From Azoarcus sp. (GTDB lineage Bacteria > Pseudomonadota > Gammaproteobacteria > Burkholderiales > Rhodocyclaceae), in contig JAIRWW010000179.1 of NCBI GenBank assembly GCA_031268685.1, forward strand, positions 1 through 7,197: a stretch of 7,197 bases of DNA, read 5' to 3'. A program made the position numbers and the translations under genes. The notes below the pieces were generated by a model. That model did not search any database. It was given only the letters and a program-made list of their open reading frames with translations, and was not told the DNA's origin. Below, in pieces: positions 1 to 6,090 of the stretch (positions are counted from its first letter, which is position 1; the number at the start of each line of letters is the position of its first letter).

Positions 1-600
1 GAAAACCGCATTCTGCTCATCATCGTCACCACCGACGGCGATGTGCAAAATCGCATTCTGCTGACGCGCCGCGCTTATTCGGCAGCCGATCTGGCGGCGG
101 CGGCGGCTTATCTCAATGAGCATTACGCCGGACAGGAACTCGATGAAATCAGTCTGCATCTTCAGGCCGAGTTGCGCAGGCTGAAAAACGACATGAGCGA
201 GTTGATGGCGGCCACGGTCGAAGCCGGTTCCGCCGCCACCAAAGACCCCTCGGCCGATTATGTGATTTCGGGTGAAACCAATTTGCTCGATGTTGAAGAC
301 CTGTCGTCGAATATGTCGCGCCTGCGGGAATTGTTCCGCCTTTTCGAGCAGCGCACGGGCCTGATGCAGTTACTGGATATTTCCCGGCGCGCCGATGGGG
401 TGCAGATTTTCATCGGCGATGAATCTGGCCTTACCCAACTTGACGGATGCAGTGTCGTGACCGCGCCTTATGAGGTCGATGGCCGCGTGGTCGGTTCGGT
501 GGGCGTAATCGGCCCTACCCGCATGGCCTACGACCGGGTGATTCCCATTGTCGATATCACCGCGCGCCTGCTGTCTAGCGCGCTGTCTTCCAGCGTTTGA
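1..600 (+). CDS. hrcA: Heat-inducible transcription repressor HrcA, C-terminal part (5' end outside window)
   Basis: HrcA represses class I heat-shock operons (groESL, dnaK) by binding CIRCE operators and is kept folded by GroEL. The reading frame is open from base 1 and gives 199 residues before TGA at 598-600. The family is usually about 340 residues, so the N-terminal winged-helix DNA-binding domain lies upstream of the window. What is visible is the GAF-like sensor/dimerisation domain: it begins [20 protein letters not shown] and closes with the conserved segment [19 protein letters not shown] followed by a short helical tail. No frameshift or internal stop is seen. hemH follows after 12 nt in the same frame, so the two are probably cotranscribed. 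I saw no CIRCE-like inverted repeat in the window; the operator would be upstream of the missing 5' end or elsewhere. Identification is by recognition of family sequence. Confidence 0.95.
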   Translation, partial: ENRILLIIVTTDGDVQNRILLTRRAYSAADLAAAAAYLNEHYAGQELDEISLHLQAELRRLKNDMSELMAATVEAGSAATKDPSADYVISGETNLLDVEDLSSNMSRLRELFRLFEQRTGLMQLLDISRRADGVQIFIGDESGLTQLDGCSVVTAPYEVDGRVVGSVGVIGPTRMAYDRVIPIVDITARLLSSALSSSV

Positions 601-612
601 GCTTGCGCTGGC

Positions 613-1650
613 ATGGCTCGTTTCCAGCCTGAACCTGTCCTCGATCCGGCGCGTTGCCGCCGTGGCCGCAGGGGCGTGCTGCTGGTTAATCTCGGCACTC
701 CGGCAGCGCCGACCGCAGCGGCCTTGCGCCCGTGGCTGCGGCAGTTTTTGTCCGATCCCAGAGTGGTTGAACTGCCGGGCCTCGTCTGGCAGCCGATTCT
801 CAACGGCATCGTTCTCGTTACCCGCCCGGCGAAATCGGCCCGGAAGTACGCCAGTATCTGGACGGCGGAAGGCTCGCCGCTCAAAGTCCACAGCGAACGT
901 CAGGCGGCGGCCCTGGCCGCTGTCCTTGGGCGGGGGCTGCCGCCGGATGAGGGAATCGCCATTGCCTGGGCGATGCGCTATGGCGCGCCCGGCATCGCCG
1001 ATACGCTCGCCGGTTTGCGCGCGCAAGGCTGCGACCGCATTTTAGTCGTACCGCTTTACCCGCAATTCGCTGGCAGCACGACGGCCAGCACCTTGGATGA
1101 GGTCGCCCGCGCCATGCAGGCGTGGCGCAATCTGCCGGAAATGCGCTTCGTGCGCAGTTTTCCCGACGACGCCGCTTATATCGCTGCGCTGGCGGCGAGT
1201 GTGCGTGAGCATTGGGCGCGCCACGGTCAGGGAGACCGCCTGATCGTGAGCTTTCACGGCCAGCCGAAGCGCAGCGACGAACTGGGCGATCCTTATCGCG
1301 CCGAATGTTTCGTCACCACCCGTTTGCTTGGCGAGGCGCTGGAGTTGCCGCGCGAAAAGCTGATGCTGACGTTTCAGTCCCGTTTTGGCGCGTCCGCCTG
1401 GCTGCAACCCTATACGTTGCCGACCCTGGAGACGCTGGCCGCATCGGGCGTGAAACGGGTCGATGCGATTTGTCCGGGCTTCGTCGCCGATTGTCTCGAA
1501 ACGCTTGAAGAAATCGCCATGCAATGCCGTGACGCCTTCATCGCCCATGGCGGCGAAGCGTTCCATTACATCCCTTGCTTGAACGAGCGTCCGGACTGGA
1601 TCGAAGCTCTGGCGGCTCTGATTCGCCGATATCTGGCGGGTTGGTCTTGA
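613..1650 (+). CDS. hemH: Ferrochelatase (protoporphyrin ferro-lyase)
   Basis: Inserts Fe2+ into protoporphyrin IX in the last step of protoheme synthesis; cytoplasmic or loosely membrane-associated. The protein has 345 residues, normal for proteobacteria. Visible landmarks: the N-terminal strand VLLVNLGTP (22-30), GSPL (87-90), MRYG (121-124), PLYPQF (147-152), the catalytic-His motif SFHG (His215), GDPYRAEC (225-232), TFQSRFG (253-259), and PGFVADCLETLEE (288-300), whose Glu296 matches the second active-site acid. The ATG at 613 is the only start between the in-frame hrcA stop and VLLVNLG that gives the usual N-terminus (MARFQPEP); its Shine-Dalgarno is poor, so translation may depend on coupling to hrcA 12 nt upstream. 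The stop is TGA at 1648-1650. No clear rho-independent terminator follows; DNA downstream turns into intergenic repeats within about 40 nt. Confidence 0.96.
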   Translation: MARFQPEPVLDPARCRRGRRGVLLVNLGTPAAPTAAALRPWLRQFLSDPRVVELPGLVWQPILNGIVLVTRPAKSARKYASIWTAEGSPLKVHSERQAAALAAVLGRGLPPDEGIAIAWAMRYGAPGIADTLAGLRAQGCDRILVVPLYPQFAGSTTASTLDEVARAMQAWRNLPEMRFVRSFPDDAAYIAALAASVREHWARHGQGDRLIVSFHGQPKRSDELGDPYRAECFVTTRLLGEALELPREKLMLTFQSRFGASAWLQPYTLPTLETLAASGVKRVDAICPGFVADCLETLEEIAMQCRDAFIAHGGEAFHYIPCLNERPDWIEALAALIRRYLAGWS

Positions 1651-1691
1651 GTTTGCAAGGCTTTGCACCGGAGGTTTGACGTCGGCTGGTA

Positions 1692-1767
1692 TTAAGCGTT
1701 TGGGTTGAATCTGCCGTTGCTGGTTTTACACAAAGCCCTTCGACAGGCTCAGGGCGAACGGAATTTC
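1692..1767 (+). repeat. Long direct repeat, copy A (with palindromic core)
   Basis: This 76-nt stretch begins TTAAGCGTT and ends ATTTC. It is nearly identical to 3561-3637: by eye six substitutions, all transitions, and one single-base indel. Its 3' part (1733-1761) holds the CCCTTCGACAGGCTCAGGG palindrome, with a possible stem GCCCT (1735-1739) / AGGGC (1751-1755) and an 11-nt loop. There is no T-run after the stem, so it is not a standard intrinsic terminator, although it lies just downstream of hemH. The two copies bracket the ATPase/RloB pair. Such palindromes are widespread intergenic repeats in betaproteobacteria; their origin is not shown by this sequence. Confidence 0.85.
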
Positions 1768-1812
1768 GGCTAGGGCGAACGGGATTTCGGCTAGGGCGAA
1801 CGGGATTTCGGC
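1750..1812 (+). repeat. Tandem repeat, 3 x 21 bp
   Basis: There are three consecutive 21-bp units at 1750-1770, 1771-1791 and 1792-1812, each built on GGGCGAACGGGATTTCGGC. The first unit overlaps the 3' end of repeat copy A, which suggests the array grew by duplication of the repeat's tail. Units 2 and 3 are identical; unit 1 differs at its first base and in having GAATTT instead of GGATTT. Because 21 is a multiple of three, the array reads on the minus strand as three AEIPFAL heptapeptides within a spurious open frame. Confidence 0.85.
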
Positions 1813-1819
1813 ATCACCC

Positions 1820-1848
1820 CCGTTCGGGCTGAGCCTGTCGAAGCCCTT
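1820..1848 (-). repeat. Inverted copy B of the palindromic core
   Basis: This 29-nt segment is the reverse complement of 1733-1761 except for the stem bases. The GCCC/GGGC stem of copy A is replaced by GGGC/GCCC, so the hairpin GGGCT (1826-1830) / AGCCC (1842-1846) is kept with an 11-nt loop. Together A and B could also form a large cruciform around the 21-bp tandem. It lies in the gene-free stretch 1651-2027 between hemH and the ATPase gene. Confidence 0.8.
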
Positions 1849-1860
1849 GATTCCACAGGC

Positions 1861-1924
1861 AAGGCCCTTCGACAGAGCTTCAGAGCGAGCGGTATTTTTC
1901 TCAGAGAGAACGGTCTTATCGGCT
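1861..1924 (+). repeat. Decayed copy of the repeat core plus tandem units
   Basis: AAGGCCCTTCGACAG (1861-1875) matches the core. The next bases (GAGCGAGCGGTATTTTT, then AGAGAACGGTCTTATCGGCT) are recognisable but mutated versions of the 21-bp tandem units. The pairing stem seen in copies A and B is broken here (GCCCT against AGAGC). This looks like an older copy of the same element, and implies repeated insertion or duplication at this spot over time. Confidence 0.5.
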
Positions 1925-1965
1925 AATTTCGCTAGAGGATATCGAAGCATGACAGTGCAAAATAA

Positions 1966-1994
1966 CTTCATTTTTTGCCCAAATAGCGCATAAT
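1966..1994 (+). promoter_or_regulatory. Possible promoter for the ATPase/RloB pair (weak)
   Basis: Bases 1955-2016 are clearly more AT-rich than the rest of the window and lie directly upstream of the ATPase gene. The best sigma70-like guess is CATAAT at 1989-1994 with a poor -35 (CTTCAT, 1966-1971) at 17-nt spacing. TATATT at 2008-2013 is an alternative -10, but is very close to the start codon. The AT-rich context is seen directly; the exact boxes are a guess. Confidence 0.25.
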
Positions 1995-2017
1995 TCACAA
2001 TTATTTTTATATTTCAC

Positions 2018-2022
2018 GGTGA
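2018..2022 (+). promoter_or_regulatory. Ribosome binding site that decides the ATPase start
   Basis: GGTGA lies 5 nt before ATG 2028. An in-frame GTG at 2019 would add three residues (MNQ), but it overlaps this site and has only AT-rich DNA upstream, with no Shine-Dalgarno. Starting at 2028 also gives the N-terminus MLVEFRVRNFRS, which is usual for this ATPase family. Confidence 0.6.
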
Positions 2023-2027
2023 ATCAG

Positions 2028-3293
2028 ATGTTGGTCGAGTTCCGAGTCAGAAACTTCCGCAGCCTGCGCGATGAGCAGGTGCTGAGTCTGGTCGCGTCCA
2101 AGGACAAGACGCTGGCCGAGACGCACACTTTGGCGACAGGTCTGACGGCGGTTCCCGGTCTACTCAAGAGCGCCGCTATTTACGGCGCCAACGCCAGCGG
2201 CAAGTCCAACCTGATCAAGGCGCTTCAGCACATACGTGGCATAGTGCTGGAGTCGGCAGCACTTCCGCGAGAGCAAGCCTTTGTAGTGCAACCCTTCCGG
2301 CTCGATGCCGAATCAGACAAGCAGCCCACTGATGTCGAGATCACCTTCATCCTGAATGGCATTCGCTATCAGTACGGCTTCGCCATGACGCAGCAGCGCA
2401 TTGTGTCCGAGCATCTACTCGTCTACAAAGCCTTCAAGCCGCAACGCTGGTTCGAGCGCCACTTCGACGAAGCAAGGGGCAAGGATATCTACGATTTCGG
2501 CCCCGGCCTGAAGGGGGCGAAGAACGTGTGGGAAGGCGCCACCCGCTCCAATGCCCTGTTTCTGTCAACGGCGGTGCAACTCAACAGCGAAGCCTTGCGC
2601 CCGGTATTCGATTGGTTCGCCAACGGGCTGGTCATTGTCAATGAGCTGGCGCAGATCAATCCACGGTTCTCAATCCAAATGCTCAAGCAGCCGGAGGGAC
2701 ATAAGCAAATCTGCGATTTCCTCAACGCTGCTGATACCAGTATCGCGGACATCGATGTCGTCACACGCAGGGCGCTAGAACAGACCTCGCATTTCGATCT
2801 GCGGGCAGGCAAGACCGAAGTGCGTACCGAGGAAGTCGAACAGCATGAATTGCGCTTTTCTCACATCACAGGCCAAGGCGAAGCTGTGTTTGGCCTGATG
2901 GACGAGTCCAGCGGCACGCGCAAGCTGCTGGACCTCGCCGGGCCGGTACTGGATATGCTGCACAAGGGGGTGACACTCGTCATCGATGAACTCGACACCA
3001 GCCTGCACACCTTGCTTGTCCGCGAACTGCTGCGATTGTTCCACTGCCCCGAGACCAACACCGGCGGCGCGCAGCTGATCTTCACCACGCACGACACCTC
3101 GCTACTGGATGCTCCCGGCTTGTTCCGCCGCGATCAAATATGGCTGGTCGAAAAAGATGCGCAGCAAGCTTCCACGCTGGTGGCGTTGTCTGAATTCAGC
3201 CCGCGCAAAAACGAGGCGTTGGAGCGCGGCTATTTGATGGGCCGCTACGGCGGCGTGCCCCTGCTCAGTGACAAATTTGGGCTGGCGCACTGA
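2028..3293 (+). CDS. AAA15/COG1106-type ATPase, RloA/AbiLi-like (putative phage-defence ATPase)
   Basis: Predicted soluble ABC/SMC-like ATPase of 421 residues, belonging to the OLD/AAA15 ATPases that pair with Toprim-like partners in phage-defence loci. Visible parts: FRVRNFRSLRDEQVLSLVASK at the N-terminus (5-25); Walker A GANASGKS (53-60); an insert of about 200 residues; a signature-like ESSGTRKLL (293-301); Walker B LVIDELD (317-323, acids Asp320-Glu321); switch motif IFTTHD with His355; and the C-terminal YLMGRYGGVPLL (402-413) typical of COG1106 proteins. All motifs needed for ATP binding and hydrolysis are present and the frame is unbroken. The stop TGA (3291-3293) shares one base with the ATG of the RloB gene, so the two are translationally coupled. 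The gene is flanked by direct repeats, which suggests an accessory insert. The defence role is inferred from family and pairing; the triggering signal cannot be read from sequence. Confidence 0.85.
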   Translation: MLVEFRVRNFRSLRDEQVLSLVASKDKTLAETHTLATGLTAVPGLLKSAAIYGANASGKSNLIKALQHIRGIVLESAALPREQAFVVQPFRLDAESDKQPTDVEITFILNGIRYQYGFAMTQQRIVSEHLLVYKAFKPQRWFERHFDEARGKDIYDFGPGLKGAKNVWEGATRSNALFLSTAVQLNSEALRPVFDWFANGLVIVNELAQINPRFSIQMLKQPEGHKQICDFLNAADTSIADIDVVTRRALEQTSHFDLRAGKTEVRTEEVEQHELRFSHITGQGEAVFGLMDESSGTRKLLDLAGPVLDMLHKGVTLVIDELDTSLHTLLVRELLRLFHCPETNTGGAQLIFTTHDTSLLDAPGLFRRDQIWLVEKDAQQASTLVALSEFSPRKNEALERGYLMGRYGGVPLLSDKFGLAH

Positions 3294-3577
3294 TGGGTCG
3301 TGACAATTCCCCAAAGGAGCGTCAGCGCAGACAATTTGAGCGCAAGCTGAATCAGCGCGCCAGTTACGACCGCATTCTGATCGTCTCGGAAGGCAGCAAG
3401 ACCGAACCCAACTACTTCAGCGAAATCCGCGTAGCGTATCGCTTGCACACCGCCAACGTCATGGTGCGGCCCGGTGAGTTGGGCACCGCGCCGATTCAGG
3501 TGGTGCAATGCGCCCAAGAACTATTGATGGGACGAGAGGACGCTTACGTTCATTTTTTGCTTAAGCGTTCGGGCTGA
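3293..3577 (+). pseudogene. RloB-family (Toprim-like) protein, truncated by a repeat
   Basis: Ninety-four codons from ATG 3293 to TGA 3575-3577. The N-terminus is basic (KERQRRQFERK), followed by the RloB hallmark ILIVSEGSKTEPNYF (28-42) and TANVMVRPGELGTAPIQVV (53-71). RloB proteins are usually about 200 residues; Glu33 in SEG corresponds to the conserved first Toprim acid. The sequence stops just where the family's FDRD-type acidic motif is expected: residues 90-94 (LKRSG) are encoded by the intergenic repeat that begins at 3561. I see no remnant of the missing half downstream. It starts one base inside the ATPase stop codon. In intact systems (RloA/RloB, AbiLi/AbiLii) this is the likely nuclease effector; here the active site is incomplete, so the product is probably non-functional. 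A shortened regulatory or binding role cannot be excluded. Confidence 0.8.
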
Positions 3578-3637
3578 GTCTGGCCGTTGCCGGTTTTACA
3601 CAAGGCCCTTCGACAGGCTCAGGGCGAACGGGATTTC
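3561..3637 (+). repeat. Long direct repeat, copy C (at the RloB break)
   Basis: Second full copy of the ~76-nt repeat found at 1692-1767, in the same orientation, with the core palindrome at 3605-3631 and the GCCCT/AGGGC stem intact. Its first base is where RloB homology ends, so insertion of, or recombination with, this repeat is the simplest cause of the truncation. Recombination between A and C would delete about 1.87 kb containing the whole ATPase/RloB cassette. Confidence 0.85.
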
Positions 3638-3649
3638 TTGCCAGTATTT

Positions 3650-3781
3650 AGCCGCGTTGAAACGGCGCACTAGCCACGTTGAAACGGCGCACTAGTCGCA
3701 TTGAAACGGCGCACTAGCCGCGTTGAAACGGCGCACTAGTCGCGTTAAAACGGCGCACTAGTCGCGTTGAAACGGCGCACT
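3650..3781 (+). repeat. Tandem array, 6 x 22 bp
   Basis: Six contiguous units of exactly 22 bp start at 3650, 3672, 3694, 3716, 3738 and 3760. Each contains TTRAAACGGCGCACTAG-like sequence: AAACGGCGCACT is invariant, while the left part alternates AGCCGCG, AGCCACG, AGTCGCA or AGTCGCG. There are no spacers. Within a unit GCCG (or GTCG) can pair with CGGC across an 8-nt loop. The array ends 18 nt before the glmM stop codon, between convergent transcripts. Together with copy C it fills 3578-3799, where I see no gene. Its function is unknown; candidates are a protein-binding array, a relic of an insertion-sequence end, or simple minisatellite growth. Confidence 0.92.
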
Positions 3782-3799
3782 GAGGACAATCTCCGGGGT

Positions 3800-5158
3800 T
3801 CAAGCCGCCGCCGCTTTCTCCACCGCCGCCGCGATGTCCTGTGCCAGCCGCTTGACCTGCACGCCGTCGCGGCCTTCGACCATGACGCGCAAAAGCGGCT
3901 CCGTGCCCGATGGGCGCAGCAGGATGCGCCCGTTTTCGCCCAATTCCCGCTTTGCGGTTTCGTGTGCCGAGGCGATGCCCGCGTCGGCTTGCCAGTCGAA
4001 ACCGGCGGGCAGTGGCACGTTCAACAGCCATTGCGGATAAAACTCAAGATCGGCGCATGCCTGCGCCAGCGTCTGCCCGTTTTCGCGCAGCGCCGCCAGC
4101 ACTTGCAGGGCGGAGACGATGCCGTCGCCAGTGGTGTGGCAATCCAGGCAGATGATGTGGCCCGAATTCTCGCCCCCGATGCGCCAGCCTTTTTCGTGCA
4201 GCAGTTCGAGCACATAGCGATCGCCGACCCGCGCGCGCGCAAAGGGCAGGCCGAGCCGGGCAATTGCATGCTCGAAGCCCAGGTTGCTCATTTGCGTGCC
4301 GACGACGCCGCCGCTCCGCCCCCGGCGCTTGTGCGCCGTGGCGATGACGTAGAGCAATTTGTCGCCGTCGTAAATCTCGCCCAGGCTGTCGATCATGATG
4401 AGGCGGTCGCCATCGCCATCCAGGGCTATGCCGAAATCGGCGGCCCGCGCCAGCACAGTCTGGCGCAAGGATTCCGGGCTGGTCGCGCCCACGCCGTCGT
4501 TGATGTTGAAACCGTCGGGATGCGCGCCGACTTCTATTACTTCCGCGCCCAGTTCGTGAAATACCTTGGGCGCAATGTGGTAGGCCGCGCCGTGGGCGCA
4601 ATCGACCGCGATCTTCAGGCCGCGCAAGTCGTATTCGGTTGGAAAGGTGCTCTTGCAGAATTCGATGTAACGCCCGGCGGCATCGTCGATGCGCATCGCC
4701 CGGCCAAGGCGCGCGGCTTCGACACAAGTCATTTCGTTGTCGAGGCTGGCTTCGATTCCGGCTTCTACGGCATCTGGCAATTTGGCGCCATGTGCGGAAA
4801 AGAATTTGATGCCGTTATCAAAAAAAGGATTGTGCGACGCCGAGATAACTACGCCGGCCTGTAGACGCAAGGCTCTGGTCAGGTAGGCGACCGCTGGCGT
4901 CGGAATTGGCCCGGCGAGCATGACATCGACTCCGGCGGAAGAAAAACCGGCTTCGAGAGCGGCTTCAAGCATGTAGCCCGAAATGCGGGTGTCTTTGCCG
5001 ATCAGTACCGCCGGGCGCTCGCCCTCGGGCAGGTCGTGGCGCTCCACCAGCGACACCCCGGCAGCGTGGCCGAGCCGCATGACGAACTCCGGCGTGATCG
5101 GCGTTTCGCCGACGCGGCCCCGCACACCGTCGGTGCCGAAATATTTACGTGTTCCCAT
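3800..5158 (-). CDS. glmM: Phosphoglucosamine mutase
   Basis: Converts glucosamine-6-phosphate to glucosamine-1-phosphate, the step before GlmU in UDP-GlcNAc synthesis for peptidoglycan and lipopolysaccharide. The 452-residue product is the usual length. Landmarks: N-terminal [11 protein letters not shown] (4-14); catalytic serine loop ISASHNP (105-111, phosphorylated Ser108); metal loop DGDGDR (247-252); sugar-binding GGENSGH (328-334); and the phosphate-binding loop [11 protein letters not shown] (415-425) in domain 4. The frame is open 55 codons further upstream, but [11 protein letters not shown] is the family start and has a good Shine-Dalgarno, so ATG 5158 is chosen. It lies 67 nt downstream of folP on the same strand, a folP-glmM order common in proteobacteria. 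The stop is TGA; the 22-bp array follows 18 nt later and no T-tract terminator is visible. Confidence 0.97.
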   Translation of the reverse strand: MGTRKYFGTDGVRGRVGETPITPEFVMRLGHAAGVSLVERHDLPEGERPAVLIGKDTRISGYMLEAALEAGFSSAGVDVMLAGPIPTPAVAYLTRALRLQAGVVISASHNPFFDNGIKFFSAHGAKLPDAVEAGIEASLDNEMTCVEAARLGRAMRIDDAAGRYIEFCKSTFPTEYDLRGLKIAVDCAHGAAYHIAPKVFHELGAEVIEVGAHPDGFNINDGVGATSPESLRQTVLARAADFGIALDGDGDRLIMIDSLGEIYDGDKLLYVIATAHKRRGRSGGVVGTQMSNLGFEHAIARLGLPFARARVGDRYVLELLHEKGWRIGGENSGHIICLDCHTTGDGIVSALQVLAALRENGQTLAQACADLEFYPQWLLNVPLPAGFDWQADAGIASAHETAKRELGENGRILLRPSGTEPLLRVMVEGRDGVQVKRLAQDIAAAVEKAAAA

Positions 5159-5164
5159 CGGTTT

Positions 5165-5170
5165 CCCCTT
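5165..5170 (-). promoter_or_regulatory. glmM ribosome binding site
   Basis: On the minus strand AAGGGG lies 6 nt before ATG 5158. It fixes the glmM start and argues against the upstream in-frame extension, which runs into the folP 3' end. Confidence 0.75.
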
Positions 5171-5195
5171 ATTTGTTTTCTGTTTTTCGCTGTTT

Positions 5196-5229
5196 GCCAG
5201 GATCGAGCCAGGATCGAAGCCAGGATCAA
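5196..5229. repeat. Short tandem repeat at the folP 3' end
   Basis: Three copies of an 11-12-bp unit based on GCCAGGATCGA (plus strand) occupy 5196-5206, 5207-5218 and 5219-5229. The last copy covers the folP stop codon (TGA, 5228-5226), so unit number changes only the folP-glmM spacer. No hairpin or terminator is evident. Confidence 0.7.
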
Positions 5230-6080
5230 GCCGCATCCGCGCAGGCGCGCCAGATTTGCAGCGCTTCGCGGGTGGCGGCCACATCATGCACCCTGACGAT
5301 GCGCGCGCCGTGTTCGACGGCAAGCGTCGCGCCGGTCACGCTGGCTATGAGGCGTTCGCCAGCGGCCTTTCCGGTGATTGCGCCCAGCATCGACTTGCGC
5401 GACAGGCCCGCCAGCACCGGCAGGCCATCGACCGCGAAGCGGGCCAAGTGTTTGAGTATGCTGTAGTTGTGGCCTACGTTTTTGCCGAAGCCGAAACCGG
5501 GGTCGAGCACGATACGCTCGCGCGCCACGCCCGCCGCCGTGAGCGTCTTTACTTGTCCGGAGAGATAAGCGCTTATTTCGGCAACGATATCGGCATAGTC
5601 CGGGCTGTGCTGCATCGTGCGCGGCTCGCCCTGCATGTGCATGACGCACAGGCCGCAAGGGCTGCCTGCTACCGCGTCCACCGCGCCCGGCGCGGAAAAG
5701 CCGTTGATATCGTTGATCATGTCGGCCCCGGCCAGCAGCGCCGCCCGCATGACTCCGGGCTTCATGGTGTCGATCGACAATGGCGCGCCAAGGCTTGAAA
5801 GGGCTTCGATTGCCGCCACGATGCGCTCGATTTCCTGCGCCTCTGGCACGGGCGCGCAGCCGGGCCGCGTCGATTCCGCGCCGATGTCGAGCAAATCCGC
5901 GCCAGCTTCCAGCGCGGTTTCCGCCTGCCGCAAAGCCGCTTGTGTGTTGCCGCGCAAGCCGTCGCCGGAGAAGGAATCATCGGTCAGGTTGATGATCGCC
6001 ATGATCCGGGGTGCGGAAAGATCGAGCGCGAAGCGGCCACAGATGAGGCGGGGCAGGGACGGCATGGACAGAGACGGCAT
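5226..6080 (-). CDS. folP: Dihydropteroate synthase
   Basis: Condenses p-aminobenzoate with 6-hydroxymethyl-7,8-dihydropterin pyrophosphate to give dihydropteroate in folate synthesis; it is the target of sulfonamides. The product has 284 residues, normal length. Landmarks of the TIM barrel: [15 protein letters not shown] (27-41, with the metal/pyrophosphate Asn31), [10 protein letters not shown] (65-74), SIDT (102-105), DIN (124-126), LDPGFGFGK (192-200), LAGLSRKS (223-230, Lys229) and RVHDV (263-267). The first loop has TDD where many enzymes have TPD; the change lies in a variable spot of a known flexible loop. ATG 6080 is preferred: GAGGT, partly within the prfB stop codon, lies 7 nt upstream, whereas the second ATG (6065) has no Shine-Dalgarno. 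There are only 10 nt between prfB and folP, so the two are coupled. Confidence 0.96.
   Translation of the reverse strand: MPSLSMPSLPRLICGRFALDLSAPRIMAIINLTDDSFSGDGLRGNTQAALRQAETALEAGADLLDIGAESTRPGCAPVPEAQEIERIVAAIEALSSLGAPLSIDTMKPGVMRAALLAGADMINDINGFSAPGAVDAVAGSPCGLCVMHMQGEPRTMQHSPDYADIVAEISAYLSGQVKTLTAAGVARERIVLDPGFGFGKNVGHNYSILKHLARFAVDGLPVLAGLSRKSMLGAITGKAAGERLIASVTGATLAVEHGARIVRVHDVAATREALQIWRACADAA
6051..6080 (-). repeat. 15-bp duplication at the folP start
   Basis: The first 30 nt of folP are two 15-nt copies, ATGCCGTCTCTGTCC then ATGCCGTCCCTGCCC, differing by two transitions and encoding [10 protein letters not shown]. The duplication gives two in-frame ATG codons; only the first has a plausible Shine-Dalgarno. 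Confidence 0.8.
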
Positions 6081-6090
6081 GGGCGAGACC

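Noticed and set aside
1651..1850. Rho-independent terminator for hemH
   Set aside because: Hairpins exist (TGCAA/TTGCA at 1654-1667 and the repeat stems), but none is followed by a T-tract.
1726..1998. Minus-strand open frame of 90 codons with three AEIPFAL heptads, ending ALSLSKGFV
   Set aside because: The repetitive part is simply the 21-bp tandem and the palindromic repeat read in frame. The N-terminal part resembles no family I know, and there is no convincing ribosome binding site.
1651..2027. CIRCE operator for HrcA
   Set aside because: No TTAGCACTC/GAGTGCTAA-type inverted repeat was seen by eye in this or other gaps.
3650..3781. CRISPR array (units contain GTTGAAAC, like the 3' end of many CRISPR repeats)
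   Set aside because: The units are contiguous with a 22-bp period and have no unique spacers; no cas genes are present.
3767..4864. Plus-strand open frame of 365 codons
   Set aside because: It is antisense to glmM and starts inside the 22-bp array; no recognisable protein.
5159..5323. N-terminal extension of GlmM by 55 codons
   Set aside because: The extension overlaps folP and the short tandem repeat. The family start [11 protein letters not shown] has its own Shine-Dalgarno.
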